Assembly (NCBI GenBank): GCA_016930875.1
Contig: JAFGFW010000047.1
Coordinates: 1 to 64,000, forward strand
From: Deltaproteobacteria bacterium
Lineage (GTDB): Bacteria; Desulfobacterota; Desulfobacteria; Desulfobacterales; C00003060
Direction of reading: 5' to 3'
Length of the DNA stretch: 64,000 bases
Each line of letters opens with the position of its first letter. Positions within the stretch are counted from its first letter, which is position 1. Made by a program: the position numbers and the translations under genes. Shown in pieces: positions 25,997 to 34,980 of the stretch. Under the pieces are notes generated by a model. It did not search any database. It saw nothing but the letters and a program-made list of their open reading frames with translations, and was not told the origin of the DNA.

Positions 25997-27067
25997 ATGG
26001 AAGAAGATGAGTTGGATCTAGTCGTCGTCATTATGGCCGGAGGGGCGGGGACAAGATTCTGGCCCTTGAGCACGGACCAACGACCGAAACAGTTTCTGAA
26101 TCTTTTCGGTGGCCGCACGTTGCTGCAAAAGAGCTTTGATCGCATTTCGAATCTCGTCCCTGCTGAGCGTGTGCTGGTGTTAACGAACGCGGCCTTTGTT
26201 TCTATGATAAAGGACCAGCTTCCCGAGATTCCGGCCGAAAATATTATCGGGGAACCCATGAGGCGGGATACGGCTGCTGCTGTCGGGCTAGCTGCGGTGC
26301 TGTGTCGAAAGCGTTTTGGCAACCCGGTCATCGTCACACTGACGGCGGATCATCTGATCGAACCTGTTTCTCTATTCCAGAAGACCCTGCTTTCAGCGGC
26401 CCGCAGAGCAGCTAACGATAATGTCCTCTACACATTCGGCATTGAGCCGACCTTCCCGGCTACCGGGTACGGGTATTTGGAACGGGGCAGTCGTGTTCTT
26501 GATGATGACGGGATCGAACACTTCCAACTCCTGCGCTTTAAGGAAAAACCTGAACTGGAAACCGCCCGCGAGTATTTGAAGTCCGGCAGGTTCTATTGGA
26601 ATTCCGGTATGTTTGTATGGACGGCGGATACGATCCTAAAAGAGATGGAGACGCACTTGCCAGACCATGCCAAGGCCCTGTCCCGTGTTGCCGCCTTTGA
26701 TAAGACGCCTGAATGGAATGATGCCCTCAGGGCATCATTCCATTCGATTCCTCGTGTTTCCATTGATTTTGGCGTCATGGAGAAGGCGCAAAAGGTGTGT
26801 TGTGTGGCATCCGGGTTTTCGTGGGACGATGTTGGAGGCTGGTTGGCGCTGAAAAGCTATCTGCCAAAGGATGAAGCAGGAAACTGCTTTAGAGGGAAAG
26901 CTATAACGCTCGATGCAACCGATAACGTGCTCTTTTGCGAAGACCCCGAAGAAACCGTTATGCTCATCGGGGTCAAAGACCTTGTGGTCGTTAGGGCCGG
27001 AGCTGGGCTCCTCATTGTCCATAAGAACAGAACAGAGGATATTAAGAAATTGGTGGAGGCAATGTAA
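25997..27067 (+). CDS. manC: Mannose-1-phosphate guanylyltransferase
   Basis: A 356-residue sugar nucleotidyltransferase with the GTP-binding loop IMAGGAGTRFWPLS, the RPKQFL motif, a TLTADHLI metal site and the conserved FIWNSGMF-like motif (here FYWNSGMFVW). It makes GDP-mannose, used in LPS, capsule and glycan synthesis. The ATG at 25997 has AGGGAG upstream; the longer GTG start at 25949 would add 16 residues. It lacks the C-terminal cupin of bifunctional ManC proteins, which is supplied by the preceding gene. An internal palindrome (GAATGATGCCCTCAGGGCATCATTC) lies near 26713. Confidence 0.9.
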   Translation: MEEDELDLVVVIMAGGAGTRFWPLSTDQRPKQFLNLFGGRTLLQKSFDRISNLVPAERVLVLTNAAFVSMIKDQLPEIPAENIIGEPMRRDTAAAVGLAAVLCRKRFGNPVIVTLTADHLIEPVSLFQKTLLSAARRAANDNVLYTFGIEPTFPATGYGYLERGSRVLDDDGIEHFQLLRFKEKPELETAREYLKSGRFYWNSGMFVWTADTILKEMETHLPDHAKALSRVAAFDKTPEWNDALRASFHSIPRVSIDFGVMEKAQKVCCVASGFSWDDVGGWLALKSYLPKDEAGNCFRGKAITLDATDNVLFCEDPEETVMLIGVKDLVVVRAGAGLLIVHKNRTEDIKKLVEAM

Positions 27068-27164
27068 GGCAATGACAAATAAAAAAGCTCAAATGCTTGG
27101 CATCACGCGAATATTGAAGCTGAAAGACCAAACCTGAAAACCGCACGTCCGCATTCTCCATCGC

Positions 27165-28064
27165 TCATCTTTTTGTCTTTTTCGTCTTACCTTTTGCCTT
27201 TGAGCTTTGGGTTTTGAGCTTTGAGCTTGCCTCCATCGCCTTTTTCGCCTCCTTTTCAGCCTTTTCTTTATAGGCTTTGAGCACATCATCCTTCATCTTG
27301 ACCTTGTCTGCCCCAAAGATGGCACTTTGGAGCCAGTCAAAACCAAACTTGAGCAAGGCGGCCTCATCGGTTTTAATCTTTTCCAGGACATCCTTTTCAA
27401 CATCGTATTTGTCCAGGAAAGTGCTCTCAAATATGAGACGTTTGAGCTTGTCTACATTGGAGCTCATCATGAAGAAGATGCTCCGGCTTTGTTCGCTGAG
27501 TTCCATCTGAAACGCGAAGGATTTTTTTCTCAACATGAACTCCATCCAGCCCTTGTTGATCTCGTCGTATAGTTCTACGCCCTGGTCTTTGCGCCATTCG
27601 CTTACGGTCCACTCCTTATCCGCTTGATGGCCAAGACAATGGGATTCCCTGACCATGAAATAGAAATCTTCCCCGGTGGGCTGGATTTCTTGTTCCCTGA
27701 ACGCAGCCATGCCCAGAGGATAGTAGCGGCACGTTACAGGGCGGTCTTCATATATGGTGCACCCCTGTGGCGTGAGAAAGGGGCAGCTTTTTTTGTCGTC
27801 GTCGAGCATTTTCAGTGTGACCACTGGAAGCTGAGTTCTCGATAGCATCTCCGGCTTTGTGTATATGGCCAGGAACTGATCACAGGTGAGTCCAAGTCTG
27901 TTTTTCATCCGCACGATGTCGTACGGTGTCAGGATCAAATTGAGGTCACTGCAACAATGGGTATAACATTCCTTACCCTTGTGGCAGGCGAAATTGAATT
28001 TGGTGTCTGGTTTGTATTTCCGTGGCTCAATCCCGTCTTGATATGTTTCACCAGGGTTTTTCAT
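27165..28064 (-). CDS. YkgJ-type cysteine-cluster protein 1 (CxxxCxxCC)
   Basis: A 299-residue protein of the zinc/iron-chelating YkgJ family. Cysteine cluster FACHKGKECYTHCCSDLN, then CPFLTPQGCTIYEDRPVTCR. The family probably binds iron-sulfur or zinc; its reaction is unknown. The C-terminal tail is made of AAGCTCAAAG-type repeats and is read as SSKLKTQSSKAKGKTKKTK, so a repetitive sequence appears to have been added to the gene end. Paralogues are at 30785-31567 and 34970-35773. Confidence 0.8.
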   Translation of the reverse strand: MKNPGETYQDGIEPRKYKPDTKFNFACHKGKECYTHCCSDLNLILTPYDIVRMKNRLGLTCDQFLAIYTKPEMLSRTQLPVVTLKMLDDDKKSCPFLTPQGCTIYEDRPVTCRYYPLGMAAFREQEIQPTGEDFYFMVRESHCLGHQADKEWTVSEWRKDQGVELYDEINKGWMEFMLRKKSFAFQMELSEQSRSIFFMMSSNVDKLKRLIFESTFLDKYDVEKDVLEKIKTDEAALLKFGFDWLQSAIFGADKVKMKDDVLKAYKEKAEKEAKKAMEASSKLKTQSSKAKGKTKKTKR

Positions 28065-28318
28065 ATAGCATCCTTTCTTGCCTGCAAAAGGCTGGGCACA
28101 AGATGAGTTTTCAGGGCTATATCATCTGCCCACAACTATTACCACGTGAAGTCGTGGTGTCAATCCTTACCCTGCACCTTTTCGCTTGAGGCAAGATGCG
28201 AGTATTCCTGAAATTCCTGCAATACTCAATAGATACAGGAACCCCGGTGTTTTTTGGAAACAAGTTGACTTTTGAAAGCAGAGTATTATGTTAAACATAC
28301 AAGAATTTGTTTTTTCAA

Positions 28319-28358
28319 GTGGCGAAGCCGCGTTCTATGAAATCGCGCAAGCGATTTT
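28319..28358. repeat. Inverted copy of the GCGGCTTCGCC / AAAATCG hairpin repeat
   Basis: GTGGCGAAGCCGCGTTCTAT followed by GAAATCGCGCAAGCGATTTT is the reverse complement of the repeat at 3205-3246 with few changes. It ends about six bases before the RBS of the zinc-ribbon gene and would fold in that gene's 5' leader. The rest of 28065-28375 holds no gene. Confidence 0.55.
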
Positions 28359-28375
28359 TTGATAGGAGGTCAAAC

Positions 28376-29062
28376 ATGGCAATTCTTACACGAGAAGACG
28401 TGTACAACAAGATGGTCAGTCAAAAGAAACCCGTGTGCCCGCATTGCGGCCAGGAGATGGTCATATGGGAATGCCCGCCAGTGAACTTTTCAGACGGCTT
28501 GGGTTGGGGCACGCCCTATCTTTACGTGTGTTTCAATGATAATTGCCCCCCCTTTGTTCAAGGCTGGAAGGATATCATGGACAACTATGCAACGGCGGCT
28601 TCTTACCGATGTATATGCGATCCCATGTCAGGAGTAATAAATTCCATGGTGGTTTACAGCCGCGAAGGAGCCTCAGGAGGTATTATTGATGAAGAGGTCA
28701 GGGCGAGAGAAGAGGCGCTGAAAGTTGCGAAGAAAAAGGGGCTGGAGGATCTTGACGCCTTGTTTGAGGCTCGGGATGCCAATTCCATACTCAAGGTACT
28801 CCTAGCTGATGACACCCTGCCACCGGTCGGGTTTAAGGCGGCTGAAATGATAGGGGAAATTGGGGAACTGGATGTCATTGAGCCTGTCCGGAACCATGTC
28901 TTTAAGAATCAACCAGTAAAAGAAAAGGTTGAGGCCAGCATTGAGATGATCCACCAACGAAACTACACCAAGGAATGTCCCTTCTGTGCCGAGATCATCA
29001 AGGCACGAGCCATTGTGTGCAAACACTGTGGCAAGGATTTGCCTGAAGTCAAAACCGCATAG
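28376..29062 (+). CDS. Two-zinc-ribbon protein with HEAT-like middle, function unknown
   Basis: A 228-residue protein. The N-terminal zinc ribbon is CPHCGQEM with a second pair near CFNDNCPP; the middle (about 115-195) looks like short HEAT-type helices (VKEKVEASIEMIHQ); the C-terminal ribbon is CPFCAEIIKARAIVCKHCGKDL. The ATG at 28376 has AGGAGGT upstream. No catalytic motif is seen; a binding or scaffold role is possible. The 3' end overlaps the convergent gene by 14 bases. Confidence 0.75.
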   Translation: MAILTREDVYNKMVSQKKPVCPHCGQEMVIWECPPVNFSDGLGWGTPYLYVCFNDNCPPFVQGWKDIMDNYATAASYRCICDPMSGVINSMVVYSREGASGGIIDEEVRAREEALKVAKKKGLEDLDALFEARDANSILKVLLADDTLPPVGFKAAEMIGEIGELDVIEPVRNHVFKNQPVKEKVEASIEMIHQRNYTKECPFCAEIIKARAIVCKHCGKDLPEVKTA

Positions 29063-29627
29063 CGCAGGGAGTGTTATGCGCTATGCGCTTCAGTTTCCTT
29101 TGGACATTGATGTTCATCTCATCGTAGGAGCGGAAGATGATCTTTTCTCGCTCCAGCCTTTTTTCAGGAAAAGGCTGGAGATCTATCTCCTTCATCCGTT
29201 GCATGCTTTGATCTTTGGAAGGAATGGCCTCCAGGCCATGCGCTAGTAGCTCTCCGGTGACTGTGTCGAGCAATTCCGCCTCCTTTCCGTCCGTGACCAC
29301 GGAAAATGGGATCTGATACACATCCAGCAACCTGGCCGCGGCCAGCGTTTCTCTTTGCCTTGATCCCAAGGAACCCGGCACGCATTTGATGACCATGAAC
29401 CTTTTCTCCTGAAGACGGACAACAAGATCCACGCTGGAACGGACCTCCTCATCGCCAATAGTGAACCTCAGCTCAGCGTCCACCTCAATGTGATCTTTAC
29501 CGTACCCTTTTGTCTCTACCAGGAAACGCTCCACCTGCTGTCGTATTTCTTCTGCCCCGATATTCGGGACTTCCTTTCCTGTGACAAAATCAATAAGCAC
29601 ATCGTAAGGTTTGGACTTTTGCAGCAT
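29049..29627 (-). CDS. HsdR N-terminal-like protein (type I restriction R subunit N-domain fold)
   Basis: A 192-residue protein resembling stand-alone HSDR_N_2 domains, a PD-(D/E)XK fold: VPNIGAEEIRQQVERFL at the start, then VDLVVRL and FMVIKCVPGS where active nucleases have an IExK sequence. The Glu expected before the Lys is not seen, so catalysis is doubtful. No helicase or methylase genes are nearby. The ATG at 29627 has AAGGAG upstream; a longer frame to 29687 starts in a repeat. Confidence 0.7.
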   Translation of the reverse strand: MLQKSKPYDVLIDFVTGKEVPNIGAEEIRQQVERFLVETKGYGKDHIEVDAELRFTIGDEEVRSSVDLVVRLQEKRFMVIKCVPGSLGSRQRETLAAARLLDVYQIPFSVVTDGKEAELLDTVTGELLAHGLEAIPSKDQSMQRMKEIDLQPFPEKRLEREKIIFRSYDEMNINVQRKLKRIAHNTPCAMRF

Positions 29628-29642
29628 TGTGAACTCCTTGTT

Positions 29643-29712
29643 GGTTGAATAGGCGAGTAGTCGAATGGTTGAGTAGTACTGAACCATTTGACCACTTAAC
29701 CACTCAACGACT
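29643..29712. repeat. Inverted repeat of GTTGAGTAGT / CCACTCAACGACT type
   Basis: GGTTGAATAGGCGAGTAGTCGAATGGTTGAGTAGT-style sequence faces GACCACTTAACCACTCAACGACTT, between two minus-strand genes and overlapping the end of the radical SAM gene. It matches the style of 15893-15946. Confidence 0.45.
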
Positions 29713-30729
29713 TGTGGCAGCTACTGGTTTGATCTCTTCCTTCAACAGACAGCAGGCAATCTTATACCTAGGCTTCCCCTGTTTGTCATAGTTCAGGTTG
29801 CCGGGCTGAATGAGCCTGTTCATGACGCAACCTTCCGGAATAGACAGCTGAAACAGATTTGTTTCATTTATGGGAGGCCTTGGAGAGAGCTTGTTTTTTT
29901 CAAAGACATAGGAATGGAGCGGGAAATCTTCGCACAGGGGACACTGATATACCCTGCCGTTGGGAAATATGAAAAAGTTTTCGGCTACCAGCGCCGCGCA
30001 TTCAAAGCATTCTGACTTTTCCAGAAATACCTTGGGATAGGTGACGTGTATGCCGAGACGAGCAGCATCTGCCGCCACCGCGGGTACGACATCGACCCAT
30101 TGTTCTCGTGTGAGTTGAAGGCTATGTTCTTTGTCCTGTGCTGATTTTCCTCGAATCCCAACGACCTGTATGAAGAATCTGTCAATGCCGAGCGTTCTTA
30201 GCAGGCTTGGCATGTTTTTTACATCACGGATGTTCAATTGGTTTACCGTATAGATAACGCTAACCTTGAAATTTTTTGTAAGAGCCTCTCTCATGCCGGC
30301 AAGACACTTGTCGTAACTCCCTTTGCCGCGAATGAGGGCGTTGACCTCCTCACACGAACCGTCCAGCCCTACGCTGAAATAGTCGAGTTCTTCCGGGGTC
30401 ACCTTGTCCAAGATTCGGTTAAAAAAGAACCCGTTCGTGTCCACGGTGATTGAGGCATATCCCATCTTTCTCGCCGCCTTGATACAAAGGTCAAGGTCAG
30501 GGTGCAGGGTCGGTTCGCCGCCTATCAAAATGAGGTTGGAGGCCTTTTCCTCACGCAGCAAGGCCTTTAGCCACTTTTCTATGGTTTCGACAGGCAGTGT
30601 TTGTCTGCCATGCTGCTCAGGGTTAATGTAGCAGTGCCTGCACCTGAGGTTACAGCGGGTTAGTATATGGAAGAATATGTTTCTTGCGTTTTTCTGAAAG
30701 GAGACGGTTTTTTCCACGGAAACTCCCAA
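29704..30729 (-). CDS. Radical SAM protein with cysteine-rich C-terminal region
   Basis: A 341-residue radical SAM enzyme: the cluster motif CNLRCRHC near residues 27-34, GGEPTLHPDL, and DTNGFFF. C-terminal cysteines (ECFECAAL, YQCPLCED, GCVMN, ACCL) suggest an auxiliary SPASM-type iron-sulfur site. The substrate is unknown; relatives modify peptides or act in cofactor synthesis. It is divergent from the second YkgJ-type gene, with only about 55 bases between starts. Confidence 0.85.
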   Translation of the reverse strand: MGVSVEKTVSFQKNARNIFFHILTRCNLRCRHCYINPEQHGRQTLPVETIEKWLKALLREEKASNLILIGGEPTLHPDLDLCIKAARKMGYASITVDTNGFFFNRILDKVTPEELDYFSVGLDGSCEEVNALIRGKGSYDKCLAGMREALTKNFKVSVIYTVNQLNIRDVKNMPSLLRTLGIDRFFIQVVGIRGKSAQDKEHSLQLTREQWVDVVPAVAADAARLGIHVTYPKVFLEKSECFECAALVAENFFIFPNGRVYQCPLCEDFPLHSYVFEKNKLSPRPPINETNLFQLSIPEGCVMNRLIQPGNLNYDKQGKPRYKIACCLLKEEIKPVAATSR

Positions 30730-30784
30730 AGCCCTTGTGTGCCGGATTCTTGTGGGTTATTATCACCAAGGGATAAAACAAGCA

Positions 30785-31567
30785 ATGAAATACATAGAAA
30801 GTATACACAAGGATGACTTGCTTGCAAAAAGGCTTCGTGATGGGGAAACATTCTCATTTCGCTGTCACGAAGGCCTGGCATGTTTTACGCAATGCTGCCG
30901 GAACTTAAATTTGTTCTTGTATCCTTATGATGTGTTGCGCCTTAAGAACCGACTCAACATGTCTTCTGATCAGTTTCTGGATAAATATGTAGATGTAGTG
31001 TTGCGAGAATCAAATTACTTTCCGGACGTATTGCTCCGCATGGCCGAAAATGATCAGAAGACATGCCCTTTTTTGGCGGAAGCCGGGTGCATGGTTTATC
31101 CGGATCGACCTGACACGTGTCGCACTTTTCCTCTTGAACAGGGCATTATGTTTCAAGGGCCAAAAGGCAAGGCCAGTGATGTGTACTTTTTCAAACCACC
31201 GGATTTTTGTCTTGGACAGTATGAACCACAAGAGTGGACAGTAGAAAGCTGGGCAGAAGACCAGGGGGCGGGCATTTATCATAAAATGACAGCCAGATGG
31301 GCAGGAGTGAAAGGGCTGTTTCAGTCTGATCCCTGGGGGGCGGAAGGTGCCTATGGCCCAAAAGCAAAGATGGCCTTCATGGCCACGTACAACCTTGATA
31401 GATTTCGCGACTTCCTTTTTCACAGCACCTTTTTGAAGAGGTACAAGGTGAAGTCCGAAGTGACAAAAAAGATTAGAACAGACGACGTGGAATTGATGAA
31501 ATTCGGTTTTGGTTGGGTAGAATATTTTGTATGGAGGATTAAAACGCCATATCTAAGGCCCAGGTGA
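30785..31567 (+). CDS. YkgJ-type cysteine-cluster protein 2
   Basis: A 260-residue paralogue of the genes at 27165 and 34970: FRCHEGLACFTQCCRNLN, then CPFLAEAGCMVYPDRPDTCR. I chose the ATG at 30785 (frame open to GTG 30737). It is divergent from the radical SAM gene and probably shares its promoter region. Function unknown; metal chelation is inferred from the cysteines. Confidence 0.8.
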   Translation: MKYIESIHKDDLLAKRLRDGETFSFRCHEGLACFTQCCRNLNLFLYPYDVLRLKNRLNMSSDQFLDKYVDVVLRESNYFPDVLLRMAENDQKTCPFLAEAGCMVYPDRPDTCRTFPLEQGIMFQGPKGKASDVYFFKPPDFCLGQYEPQEWTVESWAEDQGAGIYHKMTARWAGVKGLFQSDPWGAEGAYGPKAKMAFMATYNLDRFRDFLFHSTFLKRYKVKSEVTKKIRTDDVELMKFGFGWVEYFVWRIKTPYLRPR

Positions 31568-31755
31568 TCAGGCCGGAGGATTGGCCCCTTGGGCCTTGAG
31601 GTTGGAGGGGAGATAAGACGTTGGAGGTTGGAGGCAAGAAAAGGTGTTTCTGTTTTTGCCTCCAACCTTAAGTGCCGGTAACGGGACGAGCCTCACACCT
31701 CAAACGGAACGAAGTGAGATGCCTCAACGTCAAAAGCCAAGCGCTCTTCCAACCT

Positions 31756-32274
31756 CTAACATGACACCGATAGCTCTTCGTTTGTGGCATGTTCAGCAAG
31801 GAGAGTCCCTCTGAGGTAATTATTGTTAGGATCGGAGAAGAAGTCTTTGAACAGCCTGAGGCTTTCGTGCCTCAGAACACCTTGTACAATGGCAACCTTC
31901 ATCTCCCTGTAAAAAGGGTTAAGTCTCGTCAGGTCCAGCTTGGCGCCCCCTCCCAGAACATCTTCATAGGCATACACAATAGTTCTAATGCCGTTTACGA
32001 TGAGGGCGGAATAACACATAAGGCAAGGTTCTAAAGTCGAAAACAGAGCGACCTTTGATCTGTCGACTTGTTGTTCCAGGTCAATTAATCTGCGCAGGGC
32101 CAACATTTCAGCATGGTCCAGTTCGTTATGTTTGTCCGGGGCGCTGTGACGCCGTGTGCCTGTGACAAGGACCCTATCGTCATATACCATCACACACCCC
32201 ACGGGGAATTCCCCAATGCTGAGCGCCTGCCGTGCCTCTTCAATAGCTTTTCCCATGAAGAATTCGTAGTCCAT
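31756..32274 (-). CDS. Cytidine/deoxycytidylate deaminase-fold protein
   Basis: A 172-residue zinc deaminase: the zinc ligand HAEMLAL (His plus catalytic Glu) and PCLMCYSALI (two Cys) are intact, in a frame beginning MDYEFFMGKAIEEARQAL. The overall layout resembles TadA/guanine-deaminase-like enzymes; the substrate is not determined. I chose the ATG at 32274; the longer frame upstream (to 32388) looks non-coding. Confidence 0.8.
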   Translation of the reverse strand: MDYEFFMGKAIEEARQALSIGEFPVGCVMVYDDRVLVTGTRRHSAPDKHNELDHAEMLALRRLIDLEQQVDRSKVALFSTLEPCLMCYSALIVNGIRTIVYAYEDVLGGGAKLDLTRLNPFYREMKVAIVQGVLRHESLRLFKDFFSDPNNNYLRGTLLAEHATNEELSVSC

Positions 32275-32570
32275 AGTGAGCGGCTTCCTCGCTTTGACCC
32301 AAATAGCTGTCCAATGTCGTTGACTAGTACCGTCAATACTGACCGACACTTTATTGCTGCAGCATCGGACCCGGAGTAATGGACACATGACTTGACGATA
32401 ACAAATCCAATTATCTTGGATGCTACCGCTCTAATAACTCATAACTCCGGATAAAGCAAAGCGACAAAAGCCCGCATTATACCTTTACAAATCCTTGTTC
32501 ATGTGCAATAAGGAAATCATTCCTTTCCGCTTGCAGTTCCATGCGAATTATTTGAGAGGAGTCTCAATCA

Positions 32571-33668
32571 ATGGTCGTGTCGAGGGCCTTGAAGAGGCCA
32601 CGACTCTATAAGGTTGCATCCATACGGGAAGAGATCGAGGCGCGTGAGAGGGAGTACCTTTCTTCATGTGCCTGTTTGAGCAGCGAGTCCAGGGGAAGGG
32701 CAACCTATGAAAAACCCTGTCCCATCCGTACGGAATTTCAACGGGACCGCGATCGCATTGTCTATTGCAATGCCTTCAGGCGTCTCAAACACAAGACCCA
32801 GGTTTTTTTGTCACCGCTGGGAGACCACTACCGCACAAGGCTGACACACACCTTGGAGGTCTCTGAGATTGCACGTACCATTTCCAGGGCCTTGAAGCTG
32901 AACGAGGATTTGACCGAAGCCATAGCCCTTGGCCACGACTTAGGACACACGCCCTTCGGACACGGCGGCGAGGTTGTCCTAAAGGAGATCAGCGCAGAGG
33001 GTTTCTCTCACCCGGAACAGAGCGTAAGGGTCGTTGATGTGCTGGAAAGAGGCGGGCGAGGTCTCAACTTGACCTTTGAGGTTCGTGACGGGATCCTGAA
33101 GCATTCAAAGGGATACGGAGCGGTCCTGCCGGAGGAGCCCAATGACATACCTGTGACCGTTGAGGGCATGGTAGTGCGCTTTGCCGATATAATGGCCTAT
33201 CTCAATCATGACTTGGATGATGCCATCCGAAGCGGAGTTATCCACACTGAGGACATTCCGGGACTGTGTGTGGAAGTGCTGGGCAGTTCCCATCCTGAGC
33301 GTGTAAGGATCATGATAAACGACCTTGTGACATCAAGCCGGATTGAGGATGGGAAGATGCACCTTGTCCTGAGTCAATCGGTTTCAGAGGCCATGGCTTC
33401 TCTCAGGCAGTTTCTCTATGACAATGTCTACCGTTCTGATCAGGTACACAGAGAGTTTGTAAAGGCCAAGAAAATCTTGTCCGAGCTTTTCTATTATCTG
33501 CTGGAAAACCAGGAGGTCTTTGAAAAAGAAATCAAGAAAATGGAGATGGGAGGCTTTCCGCCTGGCACGACCCAGGAGCGGAAGGTCTGTGATTTTGTTG
33601 CCAGCATAACCGACCGCTATGCCTTGAATCTTTACGAAGAGATCTTTTTCCCATCCCCACTTGTTTAA
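32571..33668 (+). CDS. dgt: dGTP triphosphohydrolase-like HD protein
   Basis: A 365-residue HD-domain nucleotide hydrolase. The conserved DRDRIVYCNAFRRLKHKTQV entry, RLTHTLEV, and the HD motif in LGHDLGHTPFGHGGE are all present. The family converts dGTP (or other dNTPs) to nucleoside and triphosphate. It is shorter than E. coli Dgt and matches the short bacterial group. A small gene follows 13 bases later. Confidence 0.88.
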   Translation: MVVSRALKRPRLYKVASIREEIEAREREYLSSCACLSSESRGRATYEKPCPIRTEFQRDRDRIVYCNAFRRLKHKTQVFLSPLGDHYRTRLTHTLEVSEIARTISRALKLNEDLTEAIALGHDLGHTPFGHGGEVVLKEISAEGFSHPEQSVRVVDVLERGGRGLNLTFEVRDGILKHSKGYGAVLPEEPNDIPVTVEGMVVRFADIMAYLNHDLDDAIRSGVIHTEDIPGLCVEVLGSSHPERVRIMINDLVTSSRIEDGKMHLVLSQSVSEAMASLRQFLYDNVYRSDQVHREFVKAKKILSELFYYLLENQEVFEKEIKKMEMGGFPPGTTQERKVCDFVASITDRYALNLYEEIFFPSPLV

Positions 33669-33681
33669 TAAGGAAGCACTT

Positions 33682-33912
33682 ATGGAAGAACCACGATACA
33701 TATCGTATGAAGAGGCAAAGAAAATTGTGGCAGAAGTCGTAGAGATGGAGCACCCCACCGCGGACGGGAAGCGAATTTTCAATGTGTACGATCACCGAGG
33801 GGCGTCAATCTGTTGGTTTGATGCTGACGAAGTGGAGGCTGAGGTGGAGGCCCAGGAGTTTGAAGAGATCAAAGAACATATATTGAAGTTTATTCCAGAG
33901 TGGGTAGTGTAG
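33682..33912 (+). CDS. Small acidic protein, function unknown
   Basis: A 76-residue, Glu-rich protein (IFNVYDHRGASICWFDADEV, EVEAEVEAQEFEE). The ATG at 33682 has AAGGAAG upstream and the gene follows dgt closely, so it is probably cotranscribed. No motif is recognised. The stretch 33913-34161 holds no gene that I can see. Confidence 0.65.
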   Translation: MEEPRYISYEEAKKIVAEVVEMEHPTADGKRIFNVYDHRGASICWFDADEVEAEVEAQEFEEIKEHILKFIPEWVV

Positions 33913-34161
33913 GAGGCTGTGTTTCGGCTCTGGGGTGTAATACTTGCAGCACAAGCGTGCCTATATTTCTGGAGGACATAATGGCGGGCCCCCAGAGCCG
34001 AAAACAGTTAGCCTGTTCCGTAAATTGCTGACGGGAAATAGAATCGTAACTTCATATAAGATGTTTAGCACGTCCAAAAGCCATTGTCAAGCATATATTG
34101 TGGTCCATCCAAAAAAAAACGCAATATATAGTATCTTCGTGGCATCCTCTGTTATCTTCTG

Positions 34162-34980
34162 CTACTCAATCACTCCTTTTGGCATTGGCTCAGAATATTC
34201 TCCGCCCAGCATATAGCCTCCGTCAACCCTGAGCACGCTGCCGGTCATGAAAGATGCATCCCGAATGATAAAAAGCGCCGCTTTTACAACATCTTCGATA
34301 CGACCCAGTCGCCGCAGGAGAGTGTGATCAATGATCTCTTGGCGTTGGCTTTGGGTGAGCAGGCCCCACCCTCGGGTTTCAGGGCCATGGCGCGTTTCAA
34401 CCAGGCCGATCATGAGCTCATTGACCCTCACTTCAGGCGCAGCTTCTCGCGCCCAGGTCTCGGTAAAAGACGATACGGCCCTGTTAGCGGCTGCGTAACC
34501 GTCGTTGAAGACCCTGCCCGCTGGCCCGCTTCTGCCAACGAGCCCGGCAATGGATGAGATGTTGACCACGACACCGTCGCCGGAGGCCTTCAAGTGGGGG
34601 AGAGCCGAGCTGTAGACCCACCATTTTGCCCGAAGCGTGGTGGCCAGCTCCAGGTCCCATTGTTCCCGGACATAAGGACCGTGGACGACGGGCCACCCGC
34701 CACGCTCAATGTTGTTTATAAGGATATCAAGGCGGCCGAGTCTGTCGATGACCTTATCAGTCATGGAGGGAATTTCGTCTGTGTCGAGGAGGTTTATCCT
34801 GATTGCGAGATGCTCGGCCCCGGCCTGTTCAAAATCATGGTTCATCTGCTTCAAATGTTCTTCCCAATCATAATAGGTCAGGGCCACCTTCACGCCTTCT
34901 CTGGCCAAGGCAAGCCCGATCCCTTTGCCAATTCCCTTGATGGCGCCCAGTACCAGGGCTACTTTTCCCTTAAGTTCCAT
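34162..34980 (-). CDS. SDR-family oxidoreductase with altered active site
   Basis: A 272-residue Rossmann protein. The cofactor loop GAIKGIGKG (12-20), NNIERGG (NNAG position), the catalytic Ser in NISSIAG and Tyr162 are present, but the Lys of YxxxK is Asn166 (YAAAN). That Lys is needed for proton relay in typical SDRs, so the enzyme may be inactive or use another mechanism. The ATG at 34980 overlaps the upstream YkgJ-type gene end, so the pair is coupled. Confidence 0.82.
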   Translation of the reverse strand: MELKGKVALVLGAIKGIGKGIGLALAREGVKVALTYYDWEEHLKQMNHDFEQAGAEHLAIRINLLDTDEIPSMTDKVIDRLGRLDILINNIERGGWPVVHGPYVREQWDLELATTLRAKWWVYSSALPHLKASGDGVVVNISSIAGLVGRSGPAGRVFNDGYAAANRAVSSFTETWAREAAPEVRVNELMIGLVETRHGPETRGWGLLTQSQRQEIIDHTLLRRLGRIEDVVKAALFIIRDASFMTGSVLRVDGGYMLGGEYSEPMPKGVIE

